NCBI GenBank assembly: GCA_014860565.1
Contig: JACZJN010000165.1
Coordinates: 30,507 to 94,506 of the forward strand
Direction of reading: 5' to 3'
Origin: Bacteroidota bacterium
GTDB lineage: Bacteria > Bacteroidota > Ignavibacteria > SZUA-365
DNA: 64,000 bases
In this document: piece by piece, positions 34,366-43,255 of the stretch
How the letters are laid out: each line of letters begins with the position of its first letter
Position numbering within the stretch: the first letter of the stretch is position 1
The notes under the pieces: generated by a model
The model's database searches: none
Seen by the model: only the letters and a program-made list of their open reading frames with translations
What the model was told of the DNA's origin: nothing
Translations under genes and position numbers: made by a program

Positions 34366-35600
34366 TGCACGTAGTAGTAGTATGCGACAAGCGATGGATA
34401 GTTGGTGAGGATACCGTCGAAGCGACCGTTCTTGATAAACTGTTGGATATACGCGGCCTGATCGAGGGTCCATGAAATGGCGAACCGCCCTTCCGCCTGC
34501 ATGCTTGCCACGAGATCGTTCTGCGTACCCAGCGTCCAACGCGGTGCCCAGATCTCCGCATCGGTTTTGCGCGCGGTCTCGACGTCCAGTTCGCAGAGCA
34601 CGACCGCGTCGCGATAATCAGGAAGACGCAGCAGTTCCTGCACTTTGTCTTCATCAGGGAGACCGATGACGATCGCGAGATCGCGTCCCAGAATACGCGC
34701 GCTGTCCTGGTAGCCGCGTTGAATATCGCGAAGCATGGCGATGGGGACCGAGGCCTTGCTGTCGAGCCACACGAAGCGGAGGGACGTCTGTCTTATTATG
34801 GTGGCGAGCATGCGCTTGAGCGTGGGAATGCGTTCCCCGTTTTTCAGACGTACGAAGGATTCGAGCTGCGCGATGGTATAGTCGCTGACCGAGCCGACAA
34901 GCCCGCTTTTCTGATTGAGGCGCAGGTTCATGTCCTCGTCGTGATAAATCACCGGGACACCATCCGCGCTCAACTGCACATCTATTTCCACCCCGTTCGC
35001 TCCGAAGCGTTCCGCGAGCCGCACCAGTTCCGCGGAGTTTTCGGAAGCCGGGAGCTGATCCGAGTTGCGTCCCCCGGCGCGATGCGCGACGATGAGAAAA
35101 GGACGCGGTCCGCGATAGAGCGGCCTGCGGTATACGAGCTGAACAGGACGCAGGCCTTTATTCGTCGCGTTTCCGAAATCTCCGAGGAGAAAGACCTCTC
35201 CCGGAGTGCCCCGTGTGCCGCGCAGCAACCCCTTCCCTCCCTGCTCCGCAGCGATGCGTGCACGAAAGACTCCCGTCTCCGTACCGGTCTGTTTTCGCCA
35301 ATACCCGACGAACAGGAGCGATGAGTCCGAAGAACCGCAGGAAAGCACACAGTATCCCGCATCCTGATCCGTGAAGATTGACACGGAGTTTCCTGTCCGC
35401 TTGACGACGGCCTCGCTGCCCAGCAACGACTTTCCGTCGACGACCTCGTAGACACCTTCCAGCGCTTCGAGGGCATCGAACGGAATCGTCTCGGTGCCTT
35501 GCAGCTCGACATCCGCATCGATTTGCAGAAGCGGCACGGTAATCTCCTCATCACACGCGATGAAAAGCGATACAAGCAGCAGGAGCGGGACGTATTTCAT
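34362..35600 (-). CDS. Glycerophosphodiester phosphodiesterase (GDPD) lipoprotein
   Basis: 412 aa from ATG 35600, overlapping the preceding stop as ATGA. Lipobox FIAC (Cys16) followed by acidic DEE, so an envelope lipoprotein. An N-terminal ~150-residue extra domain precedes the GDPD domain, which has VAHRAGGRNS, ASENSAELV, GVEIDVQLSADGVPVIYHDEDMNLR, an IPTLKRMLA stretch and FDGILTNYP near the end. These match the catalytic His/Glu/Asp set that hydrolyses glycerophosphodiesters to glycerol-3-phosphate and an alcohol. The sandwich between two barrel proteins suggests a surface or outer-membrane lipid-scavenging unit. Confidence 0.85.
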   Translation of the reverse strand: MKYVPLLLLVSLFIACDEEITVPLLQIDADVELQGTETIPFDALEALEGVYEVVDGKSLLGSEAVVKRTGNSVSIFTDQDAGYCVLSCGSSDSSLLFVGYWRKQTGTETGVFRARIAAEQGGKGLLRGTRGTPGEVFLLGDFGNATNKGLRPVQLVYRRPLYRGPRPFLIVAHRAGGRNSDQLPASENSAELVRLAERFGANGVEIDVQLSADGVPVIYHDEDMNLRLNQKSGLVGSVSDYTIAQLESFVRLKNGERIPTLKRMLATIIRQTSLRFVWLDSKASVPIAMLRDIQRGYQDSARILGRDLAIVIGLPDEDKVQELLRLPDYRDAVVLCELDVETARKTDAEIWAPRWTLGTQNDLVASMQAEGRFAISWTLDQAAYIQQFIKNGRFDGILTNYPSLVAYYYYVQ

Positions 35601-36313
35601 AACAGCAGCCCGAACATCAATTCGGAAAACAGAAGCCGGCGGTCGAATGTCGAGAAGGCGAACCAGGTCTGGTAGTGAAATTTCGTCCATGCCAACCGCA
35701 CGCCGAGCAGCGCATGGGTATTGTGCCAGAGCGGCTGTTCCAGCACGAGAGACAGAGCGCCCCCGGCAATGACATTCCTGGTCGTGCTCACTTCGTTTTC
35801 TCCGGCGAGGGAGTGCAGCGAGAGCAGATAGATTGCCTCACCTTTGGCGGTCAGGCGGACATCCCCGAAATCCCAGCCCAACGCAAGATTGGGATAATTG
35901 ATCCATCCGTTCATGCTGTTGTCGAACCCCTCGAAGTCGAAGAAACCGAACCAGAACGCCGCGTCATCACCAACCGCGATACTGAATCGCCCGAAGCGCT
36001 GCGACCAGCGCGCACCTGCCCGAAAGTGATTCGTGAAATACTGCAGAATGACGCGGGCATTCGCGCTGAACTGCCAGGGCATTCCCATCACCGCCTGCAC
36101 ATCCAGCGACGGCGCCTTGTTGATTTCTTCCTCGGCGATATCCCGGGGTACGGTGAGCACACGCAATCCGATCGCGACGTCGCTCTCCCACGCCTCCCTG
36201 GGTGCGGGGAAATACACTCCCGGGGGAGCAGTCCCCTCCTGCGCAATGCCCGCCGCTCCCTCAAGGAGCAGCATCGCGATGAGGACAACTGTGTGTCGGA
36301 TAAATCGATGCAT
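35597..36313 (-). CDS. Predicted outer-membrane barrel protein, unrecognised
   Basis: 238 aa. Signal peptide MHRFIRHTVVLIAMLLLEGAAGIAQ. The mature part is rich in alternating aromatic strands (FSANARVILQYFTNHFRAGARW, GRFSIAVGDDAAFWFGFFDFEG, WINYPNLALGWDFGDVRL, LLGVRLAWTKFHYQTWFAF). No family is recognised. It is the first of three genes linked by ATGA overlaps with a GDPD lipoprotein and a second barrel. No clear Shine-Dalgarno sequence precedes the ATG. Confidence 0.6.
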   Translation of the reverse strand: MHRFIRHTVVLIAMLLLEGAAGIAQEGTAPPGVYFPAPREAWESDVAIGLRVLTVPRDIAEEEINKAPSLDVQAVMGMPWQFSANARVILQYFTNHFRAGARWSQRFGRFSIAVGDDAAFWFGFFDFEGFDNSMNGWINYPNLALGWDFGDVRLTAKGEAIYLLSLHSLAGENEVSTTRNVIAGGALSLVLEQPLWHNTHALLGVRLAWTKFHYQTWFAFSTFDRRLLFSELMFGLLL

Positions 36314-36376
36314 GGCAAAAAATTACGAAATACACAGCTTCCGGCCTACTCCCGCTTCGCGATCATCCTGGCCACG

Positions 36377-36444
36377 TGAAACCGGCGGCGCGCGCAATGG
36401 CCGAGCCGGATGAAACCGGCGGCGCGCGCAATGGCCGAGCCGGA
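36377..36444. repeat. 34-bp perfect tandem duplication upstream of polA
   Basis: Two identical 34-bp copies at 36377-36410 and 36411-36444 in the divergent spacer. In one frame they would extend the polA frame upstream, but the real polA start is at 36518. Looks like a recent slippage duplication. Confidence 0.92.
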
Positions 36445-36471
36445 TGGCTCGGTTGCACCTTTGTGCGTTTG

Positions 36472-36479
36472 TACCTTTG
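36472..36479 (+). promoter_or_regulatory. Possible -7 element for polA (TACCTTTG)
   Basis: TACCTTTG matches TAnnTTTG and lies 38 bp before the polA ATG. Nearest TTG upstream is 16 bp away, shorter than the usual 19-20, so only the -7 half is convincing. Confidence 0.4.
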
Positions 36480-36517
36480 TGCCTATTATTCTTTTTTATT
36501 CACCATCGCAGCCCCCC

Positions 36518-39220
36518 ATGGAACGCTTCTTCATCATAGACGGCATGGCAATTGCATACCGCGCCTATTTCGCCTTCATCAATCGCCCGCTGATCAATTC
36601 GAAGGGCATGAACACGAGCGCGATATTCGGATTCGTGAACACGCTGGAGAAAATTCTCGGCGAGGAGAAGCCCGATCACATCGCCGTGGCCTTCGACACG
36701 CCCCATCCCACTTTCCGCCACAAGCAGTATGAAGCCTACAAGGCGACGCGCGAGAAAATGCCGGAGGACATGGTCGAGCAGCTTCCCTATCTCAAGAGCA
36801 TCGTACAGGCGTACAACATCCCCGTGCTCGAAATCCCCGGCTGGGAAGCCGACGATGTCATCGGAACGCTCGTCAAGCGCGCCGAGCTTGAAGACATCGA
36901 ATGCTTCATGGTCACGCCGGACAAGGATTACATGCAACTGGTGTCGGACCGTATAAAAATGTACAAACCGGGGAAGGCCGCGGATACCTGGGAGATCGTG
37001 GACATCGACGGCGTGCGCGAGAAGTTCGGTGTGCGTCCCGATCAGGTGATTGACGTACTGGGACTCATGGGCGACCAGTCCGACAACATTCCCGGCGTCA
37101 AAGGCATCGGCGAGAAAACCGCGATTCCCCTCGTGCAGGAATTCGGCTCCATCGCGGCCATCTACGAAAACCTGGAGAACATTCCGAAGAAGGGGGTGCG
37201 CACCAAGCTGGAAGAACAGAAAGCGGAAGCGGATCTTTCGCGCGAGCTCGTCACCATCGACATCCACGCTCCGGTGGACGTCGATCCGCACGAGCTGCGC
37301 TTCTCAGCCAAGAACGTGCAGGCGCTGCGGGACCTGTTCGTCGAACTCGAACTCACCCGCTTCCTCCAGAAACTGGAAGAGGAACAGCAGGGATCGATGT
37401 TCGCGGAGGCGGAAGCCGGAATGCAGTCCGCCGCGAACGCCACGCATGACTACGTCCTTGTGCGTACGCGCGACCAGCTCGCGGCGATGGTGGAAGAAAT
37501 CGCGCGCGCCGGGGAATTCTGTTTCGACACCGAGACCGGCGGACTCGATCCGCTACAGTCGAATCTGGTCGGGCTCTCCTTCGCGGTGCGTTCCGCACAT
37601 GCATGGTATGTGCCCGCGAATGCGGAACTGAGCGTGGAGGAGATCGTTGACGCCGTGCGTCCCCTTTTCGAAACCGGCGCCACGGTCATCGGACAGAATC
37701 TGAAATTCGACCTGCTCGTGCTGCGGCGCCACGGCATCTCGACCGCGCAGCCGATCTACGACACGATGATCGCGGCGTACATCCTGCGTCCCGAAGGCGA
37801 CCATTCGATGGACGCGCTTGCGATGCAGCTTCTGAACTACCGCCCGATCTCCATTTCCTCGCTCATCGGCAAGGGGAAGAATCAGCTTTCCATGTCGGAT
37901 ATTCCGATCGAAGATGTCGCCGAATATGCCGCGGAGGACGCCGACGTCACCCTGCAGCTGGCCGGCGTGCTGCGCAGCGAAATTGCGAAAACCGGGCAGG
38001 ACCGCCTGCTCGCGGACATGGAATTTCCCCTCGTCCACGTGCTGACGACCATGGAATACCATGGCGTGAAAATCGACACCGATACGCTGGGTGATATTTC
38101 AAAGGAAATGGAAACGCAGGTCGAGCGCGCCACGTCGGAAATCCACAGCATGGCGGGCGACGCCTTCAACATCAATTCCACCAAGCAGCTGGGAGAAGTG
38201 CTGTTCGAACGGCTCAAGCTGCCGACGCGGAAGAAAACCAAGACCGGGTACTCGACCGACGTGTCGGTGCTGGAGTCCCTTCAGGGCATGCATCCCATCA
38301 TCGACGAGATCCTCCTCTACCGTCAGCTGACGAAGCTCAAAAGCACGTACGTGGACGCCCTGCCGCGGCTGATCAATCCGGAGACTGGACGCGTGCACAC
38401 GTCGTACAATCAGGCCGTTGCTGCCACCGGACGCCTGAGCAGCACCGATCCCAACCTGCAGAACATCCCGATCCGCACCGAGGCCGGCAAGGAAATCCGC
38501 CGCGCCTTCGTACCGGAGAACGACGACTTCGTCATCCTCTCCGCTGATTACTCGCAGATCGAGCTGCGGCTGGCTGCGGAGATTTCGGGCGACGAGGGGC
38601 TGATCGAGGCGTTTGAAATCGGCGAGGACATCCACACCTCCACCGCCATGCGCCTTTTCGATCTCGAGGCCGATCAGGTCACGAGCGAACAGCGGCGGCG
38701 GGCAAAGACGACAAACTTCGGCATTCTCTACGGAATCAGTGCGTTCGGACTCGCGCAGCGCCTCGGCATCGACAACGGGGACGCCAAGGACCTGATCGAC
38801 TTGTACTTCGAAAAGTACCCGCGCATCAACGAATACATCGCGCGCACGATCGGCTTCGCGAAGGAAAACGGTTTCGTGGAGACGCTGCTCGGCCGCAGGC
38901 GCTACATCCCCGACATCAACGCGAAAAACCGCAACATCCGCAGTTTCGCCGAACGTACGGCCATCAACGCGCCGATACAGGGCAGCGCCGCCGATATGAT
39001 CAAGATCGCCATGATCCGCATTCACGACGACATGCGCCGCGGCTTCGCGAAATCGCGCATGATCATGCAAGTGCATGATGAACTCGTGTTCGAGGCGCAT
39101 CGCGACGAACTCACGGAGCTTCGCGCCATGGTCGTCGAACGCATGTCCCGCGCGATGGACCTTCGCGTGCGCATCGAGGTCGACGCCGGCACCGGCGCCA
39201 ACTGGCTGGAGGCGCACTGA
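36518..39220 (+). CDS. polA: DNA polymerase I
   Basis: 900 aa from ATG 36518 (MERFFIIDGMAIAYRAYFAF). Three domains: 5'-3' exonuclease (1-~290; YKATREKMPEDM, PGWEADDVIGTL, VTPDKDYMQLV, LMGDQSDNIPGVKGIGEKTA), an intact 3'-5' proofreading domain (~315-500; FDTETGG with Asp337 and Glu339), and the polymerase (~520-900; motif A DYSQIELRLAA with Asp677, motif B RRRAKTTNFGILYG, motif C VHDELVFE). It fills gaps and removes RNA primers. The gene begins a long plus-strand run; one bp separates its stop from the next ATG. Confidence 0.97.
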   Translation: MERFFIIDGMAIAYRAYFAFINRPLINSKGMNTSAIFGFVNTLEKILGEEKPDHIAVAFDTPHPTFRHKQYEAYKATREKMPEDMVEQLPYLKSIVQAYNIPVLEIPGWEADDVIGTLVKRAELEDIECFMVTPDKDYMQLVSDRIKMYKPGKAADTWEIVDIDGVREKFGVRPDQVIDVLGLMGDQSDNIPGVKGIGEKTAIPLVQEFGSIAAIYENLENIPKKGVRTKLEEQKAEADLSRELVTIDIHAPVDVDPHELRFSAKNVQALRDLFVELELTRFLQKLEEEQQGSMFAEAEAGMQSAANATHDYVLVRTRDQLAAMVEEIARAGEFCFDTETGGLDPLQSNLVGLSFAVRSAHAWYVPANAELSVEEIVDAVRPLFETGATVIGQNLKFDLLVLRRHGISTAQPIYDTMIAAYILRPEGDHSMDALAMQLLNYRPISISSLIGKGKNQLSMSDIPIEDVAEYAAEDADVTLQLAGVLRSEIAKTGQDRLLADMEFPLVHVLTTMEYHGVKIDTDTLGDISKEMETQVERATSEIHSMAGDAFNINSTKQLGEVLFERLKLPTRKKTKTGYSTDVSVLESLQGMHPIIDEILLYRQLTKLKSTYVDALPRLINPETGRVHTSYNQAVAATGRLSSTDPNLQNIPIRTEAGKEIRRAFVPENDDFVILSADYSQIELRLAAEISGDEGLIEAFEIGEDIHTSTAMRLFDLEADQVTSEQRRRAKTTNFGILYGISAFGLAQRLGIDNGDAKDLIDLYFEKYPRINEYIARTIGFAKENGFVETLLGRRRYIPDINAKNRNIRSFAERTAINAPIQGSAADMIKIAMIRIHDDMRRGFAKSRMIMQVHDELVFEAHRDELTELRAMVVERMSRAMDLRVRIEVDAGTGANWLEAH

Positions 39221-39221
39221 C

Positions 39222-39962
39222 ATGACTAGCCTGCCGCCGCGCGCTGCTGCCTCGGCCCAGGGAATGCAGCCCCGCACGCGTCTGTTCGTGCTGATCGGCC
39301 TGCTGCTCGTCTCATTGTTCTTCTGGAATTCCATCGCGCTGTATCCGGTGAAGCTCTTTGTCGTGCTGCTGCATGAACTCAGCCACGCCGCCGCCGCGCT
39401 TCTCACGGGCGGCAGCGTCGTCGAGATTCAGATCGATAGTCGCATCGGGGGACTCGCGCTCACGCAGGGCGGATGGTCATGGCTGGTGGTCTCGAGCGGC
39501 TACACGGGCAGCATGCTGCTCGGAGGTGCCATTCTGTTACTGAGTTTGCGCAGCCGGGCTGTTCCGGTCGTCGCCGTGGCCACCGGCGTCATCGTGCTGC
39601 TGGTGACGGTCTTTTTTGTGCGCAACACCTTCGGACTTATTTTTGGAGTGCTCTTCGGATCGGCCCTGCTGGCCGCCGCTCGCTGGCTGCCCGCCGTCTG
39701 GCTGGCCCTGCTCGTGCAGTACCTCGGCGCCATGAGCTGCCTCTACGCGCTGGTCGACGTGAAAGAGGATGTCCTGACACTGCAGGATCGCGTGACCGAC
39801 GCGAGCATCCTTGCCGGCATGACCGGCATCCCGGCCATCGTCTGGGGCGTGCTGTGGAGCGCGCTGTCGCTTCTCGTGTTCATTCTCATCATGCGCGCGG
39901 CGCTGCGCCAGGCCAACGCCACGGAATCTCATTCAATCAAAGGAAAAAGCATCCCCTCATGA
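39222..39962 (+). CDS. M50-type membrane metallopeptidase-like protein
   Basis: 246 aa from ATG 39222, one bp after polA; longer frames lie inside polA. About six transmembrane helices (LFVLIGLLLVSLFFW, WLVVSSGYTGSMLLGGAILLL, VVAVATGVIVLLVTVFF, LIFGVLFGSALLAAARW, IPAIVWGVLWSALSLLVF). Helix 2 carries the zinc motif HELSHAAAALLTG, as in the M50B-like group of intramembrane peptidases. Substrate unknown. The gene is coupled to gltX by a 4-bp ATGA overlap. Confidence 0.8.
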   Translation: MTSLPPRAAASAQGMQPRTRLFVLIGLLLVSLFFWNSIALYPVKLFVVLLHELSHAAAALLTGGSVVEIQIDSRIGGLALTQGGWSWLVVSSGYTGSMLLGGAILLLSLRSRAVPVVAVATGVIVLLVTVFFVRNTFGLIFGVLFGSALLAAARWLPAVWLALLVQYLGAMSCLYALVDVKEDVLTLQDRVTDASILAGMTGIPAIVWGVLWSALSLLVFILIMRAALRQANATESHSIKGKSIPS

Positions 39963-41371
39963 TCGTACGATTCGCCCCTTCCCCCACCGGCTACCTCCAC
40001 GTTGGCGGCGCCCGCACCGCCATTTTCAATTGGCTCTACACACGCAGTTCGCAGGGGAAATTCCTTCTCCGCATAGAGGACACCGATCGCGAACGGTCGA
40101 GCGAAGAAATGACGCGTGAAATCCTCGGCGGGCTGCGCTGGCTGGGGATCGACTGGGACGGCGAGCCGCTGATCCAGTCGTCCCGCATCGCACGACACAC
40201 CGAGGAATGCCATCGCCTGCTTGCGGAAGGAAATGCATTCTGGTGCTACTGCACCACCGAGGATCTCGATGCGCAGCGCGGGACCGCGGAAGCGGCGGGC
40301 GGCGCCTTTCTCTATCCGGGCACCTGCCGACATCTCACCGATGAGCAGCGATCCGCCAACGACGCTGCCGGCATGCCGCGCGTGCTGCGTTTCCGCGTGC
40401 CGGAAGGACGCACCGTGTTCAACGACATCGTGCACGACGAAACCTCCTTCAGCAACACGGAGATCGACGACTTCGTCATCCTGCGTTCCGACGGAACGCC
40501 GACCTACATGGTGGCGGTGGTCGTCGACGATCACGACATGGGCGTCACGCATGTGCTCCGCGGCGACGACCATCTCTCGAACACCCCGAAGCAGGTGATG
40601 CTCTATCACGGGCTCGGCTACGAGACGCCTCAATTCGGACACCTTCCTCTGATTCTCGGCGAAGACAAGAAACGCCTTTCCAAGCGCCATGGAGCCACCT
40701 CCGTCGGCGAATTCCAGCAACGTGGATATCTGCCCGAGGCGATGTTCAACTTCCTCGCATTGCTCGGATGGTCACCCGGCGACGACCGTGAGATCCTCAC
40801 CCGCGACGAACTCGTGGCGAGTTTCGATATCCGGCGCGTGCTGAAGAAGAGTTCCGTTTTCGACGAGGAGAAACTGCGCTGGATGAACGGCCAGCATATT
40901 CGCCTCATGGATGACGGGGAATTACTCCGTCGTCTGCTTCGCCATCGGCCGGACGATCTCGTCGACGTCGACGAGGCACAGATGCGCGCGGTGCTGCCGC
41001 TGATGAAGGAGCGCATGGTGCTGCTGCCCGATTTCTTCGAAAACGGCCGCTATTTCTGGCGCGATCCGGAAGAATACGACACCGATGGCGTCAACAAACG
41101 CTGGAAAGCGGGGATACCCGAATTGCTGACCGATCTCCTTCCGCTGCTCGAAAGCTGCGATTTCACTCCCGAAGCGCTGGAAACACTGATTCGAGAAAGC
41201 GCAGAACAGAAGGGAATGGGCGCGGGGAAAGTCATTCATCCCATACGACTTGCGCTTACCGGCGCGACGGCCTCCCCCAGCCTCTTCGACATGATGACCG
41301 TCCTGGGACGCGAAACCTGCCTCCGCCGTCTGCGGCGCGCGATGGCGCAGATTCCCGTCCCTGAGAGCTGA
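39959..41371 (+). CDS. gltX: Glutamyl-tRNA synthetase
   Basis: 470 aa from ATG 39959 (MIVRFAPSPTGYLHVGGART); the frame is open much further upstream inside the M50 gene, but that part is not gltX. Class I motifs are present: HIGH-like GYLHVGG, IEDTDRERSSEEM, the GDDHLSNTPKQ stretch and KMSKS-like KKRLSKRHGA (~237-245). The C-terminal anticodon-binding part (~320-470) is complete. It charges tRNA-Glu (and possibly tRNA-Gln in a non-discriminating form). Overlaps the upstream gene by 4 bp. Confidence 0.96.
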   Translation: MIVRFAPSPTGYLHVGGARTAIFNWLYTRSSQGKFLLRIEDTDRERSSEEMTREILGGLRWLGIDWDGEPLIQSSRIARHTEECHRLLAEGNAFWCYCTTEDLDAQRGTAEAAGGAFLYPGTCRHLTDEQRSANDAAGMPRVLRFRVPEGRTVFNDIVHDETSFSNTEIDDFVILRSDGTPTYMVAVVVDDHDMGVTHVLRGDDHLSNTPKQVMLYHGLGYETPQFGHLPLILGEDKKRLSKRHGATSVGEFQQRGYLPEAMFNFLALLGWSPGDDREILTRDELVASFDIRRVLKKSSVFDEEKLRWMNGQHIRLMDDGELLRRLLRHRPDDLVDVDEAQMRAVLPLMKERMVLLPDFFENGRYFWRDPEEYDTDGVNKRWKAGIPELLTDLLPLLESCDFTPEALETLIRESAEQKGMGAGKVIHPIRLALTGATASPSLFDMMTVLGRETCLRRLRRAMAQIPVPES

Positions 41372-41411
41372 TGGTCTTGTAGGAAAGCGCCGTTTCCCGT
41401 AGTTTGAGAGA

Positions 41412-41780
41412 ATGGAAAAGAAGCATTTCATCCGGCTTCAGAACGCGGTTTTTTACGGCTATCACGGCAATCATCACGAGGAGCGTTTCCTCGGAGGCCG
41501 CTTCCACATCGACGTGGAAATGGAGACGGATTTCAGCGCAGCGGCGGAAAACGACGATCTGCATCTGACCGTGAACTACGAAGCGGTGTACAATCTGATG
41601 CAGGACATCGTTACCAACGAGACCTTCAAGCTCATCGAAACACTCGGTCGACGTATCGCGCTGAACGTGCTCGAACAGTTTGTCGAGGTCCGCGCGGTCA
41701 AGGTCTGTGTGCGCAAACCGGGCGTCCCGCTCAAGGGCGTCATCGATTTCGTGGAAGTGGAAGTCAATGAGCATCGTTAA
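41412..41780 (+). CDS. folB: Dihydroneopterin aldolase
   Basis: 122 aa, the usual length. IRLQNAVFYGYHGNHHEERFLGGRF contains the YGYHG...E substrate and catalytic region and ends with VCVRKPGVPLKGVIDFVEVEV, including the conserved Lys of the active site. Folate biosynthesis: converts dihydroneopterin to 6-hydroxymethyl-dihydropterin. The next gene, folK, performs the following step and overlaps its end by 14 bp. Confidence 0.93.
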   Translation: MEKKHFIRLQNAVFYGYHGNHHEERFLGGRFHIDVEMETDFSAAAENDDLHLTVNYEAVYNLMQDIVTNETFKLIETLGRRIALNVLEQFVEVRAVKVCVRKPGVPLKGVIDFVEVEVNEHR

Positions 41781-42384
41781 CCTGTGGCCGGACTCTTCCG
41801 CCAGTATGCTGGCCGGGTGGCAGGAGCGCACCAACGCCCCGATCACGGAAATGGCGCCGCAGATCGTATTTCTCGGCATGGGATCGAATCTCGGTGACCG
41901 CCACCACATGCTGCAGCAGGCGCTCGACGCTCTGCGAGCACTCCCGGAGACCACGATCCTTGCCTGCTCTCGCATCTATGAAACGGAGCCCTGGGGTGGC
42001 GTTGCCCAGGGAGCGTTCCATAACTGCGCGGTGGAAATCCGCACCACGCTGCAGCCCATGCAACTGCTCACCGCCGTAAAAAATATCGAGCGCGAGATGG
42101 GGCGCGTTGAAGTGCAGCGGAACGGTCCCCGCCTCATCGATATCGATATCCTGCTTTTTGGCGATATCGTGATGAAGCAGGAAGGGCTCGCGATTCCTCA
42201 TCCGGCGATGGCGGAGCGTCCGTTTGTGCTTATTCCGCTGCGTGAAATCGCTCCGGATGCAGTGCATCCGACGGAGAAGCTGACGATCGAGGAACTCGCG
42301 CTGCGTTGCGGGGACCACGGCGTCGTTGATACGGGTATCGAACTGACCGTGGCTTCGGGCGAAGCGCCCGACCGGAGAGATTGA
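41767..42384 (+). CDS. folK: 6-hydroxymethyl-7,8-dihydropterin pyrophosphokinase
   Basis: 205 aa from ATG 41767 (GGAAG 5 nt upstream, overlapping folB by 14 bp); ATG 41851 is an alternative that starts right before the conserved VFLGMGSNLGDR but has a poor ribosome site. Motifs: GSNLGDR, IYETEPWGG, GRVEVQRNGPRLIDIDILLFGD and IPHPAMAERPFVLIPL are those of HPPK. It transfers pyrophosphate from ATP to the pterin, the step after folB. The next gene starts immediately after its stop. Confidence 0.92.
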   Translation: MSIVNLWPDSSASMLAGWQERTNAPITEMAPQIVFLGMGSNLGDRHHMLQQALDALRALPETTILACSRIYETEPWGGVAQGAFHNCAVEIRTTLQPMQLLTAVKNIEREMGRVEVQRNGPRLIDIDILLFGDIVMKQEGLAIPHPAMAERPFVLIPLREIAPDAVHPTEKLTIEELALRCGDHGVVDTGIELTVASGEAPDRRD

Positions 42385-43044
42385 ATGCAACAGGACATCC
42401 ATTATATCGCAATCGAAGGAGTCATCGGCGCGGGCAAGACCAGCCTGACCAAGCTTCTGCACGAGCGCCTCGGCGGGCAGCTGGTGCTGGAGAAGTTCGA
42501 GGATAATCCGTTCCTCGAGCGCTTCTATCAGAATCCGGAGCGCTATGCGTTTCAGACGCAGCTGTTTTTCCTTCTCACGCGCTACAAGCAGCTGCAGGCG
42601 CTGTCGCAGCAGGAGCTGTTCGCGGATTTTCTGATCACGGATTACGTGTTTGAGAAAGACAAGATATTCGCGCATCTCAATCTGCAGGACGATGAGCTGC
42701 ATCTCTACGACCAGCTTGCCGCCAACATGGAGAAGAACCTCTCAAAGCCGGATCTCGTCGTGTACCTGCAGTCGTCTGTGGACCGACTGATGCAGAACAT
42801 CAAACTGCGCGGCCGCGATTTCGAGCGCGCGATGTCGCGCAAATACATCTCCGACCTCAACGATGCCTACAACTACTTCTTCTTCCGGTACAAAACCACT
42901 CCACTTCTCATCGTCAACGCCACGGAAATCGATTTCGTCAAGCATGAAGATCATCTCGACGAACTCATCCGCGAGATTCTCAAATCCAATCACGTCGCGG
43001 TCGAATACTACACTCCCATGTCACGCGTATCACGGGATTCCTGA
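42385..43044 (+). CDS. Deoxynucleoside kinase
   Basis: 219 aa. P-loop IEGVIGAGKTSLTKLL (Gly12-Thr19), then EKFEDNPFLERFYQNPERYAFQTQLFFLLTRYKQL, the substrate-binding Glu and aromatic set, and the lid region RGRDFERAMSRKY. These match the dCK/dGK family that phosphorylates deoxyadenosine, deoxyguanosine or deoxycytidine for dNTP salvage. Directly follows folK without a gap, an arrangement common in Bacteroidota. Base specificity cannot be decided. Confidence 0.9.
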   Translation: MQQDIHYIAIEGVIGAGKTSLTKLLHERLGGQLVLEKFEDNPFLERFYQNPERYAFQTQLFFLLTRYKQLQALSQQELFADFLITDYVFEKDKIFAHLNLQDDELHLYDQLAANMEKNLSKPDLVVYLQSSVDRLMQNIKLRGRDFERAMSRKYISDLNDAYNYFFFRYKTTPLLIVNATEIDFVKHEDHLDELIREILKSNHVAVEYYTPMSRVSRDS

Positions 43045-43238
43045 TGTTTTTTCGCATCCTTCTCATTAGCATTATCAGCTGGGGCATCATGAAGCTCTAT
43101 CGCATCCTGACCAGCAGTCGTCGCCGCGGTCCGGCGGCGTCAAGGCCGAACGGCAACCAGCGCAGCTATGACGGACGCGCGGTCGACGCGCAGTTCGAGG
43201 AAATCGACGACGAAACGAAGACTCGCAGTGAAGGCTGA
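43044..43238 (+). CDS. Small membrane protein, unrecognised
   Basis: 64 aa; the ATG shares one base with the previous stop (TGATG), so it is translationally coupled to the kinase gene. One N-terminal hydrophobic helix (FFRILLISIISWGIMKLYRIL) followed by a basic, then acidic hydrophilic tail. Small proteins with one helix and a polar tail follow this kinase in several Bacteroidota genomes (DUF4834-like), but I cannot confirm the family. Confidence 0.6.
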   Translation: MFFRILLISIISWGIMKLYRILTSSRRRGPAASRPNGNQRSYDGRAVDAQFEEIDDETKTRSEG

Positions 43239-43255
43239 CTGGCGAAAGGCAGCGC

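Noticed and set aside
36410..36517. N-terminal extension of polA through the 34-bp duplication
   Set aside because: The extension encodes MKPAARAMAE and related repeat-derived residues not found in DNA polymerase I; the conserved N-terminus starts at 36518.
39473..39958. 162-codon upstream extension of gltX
   Set aside because: It lies inside the M50 gene in another frame; glutamyl-tRNA synthetase starts at MIVRFAPSPTG (39959).
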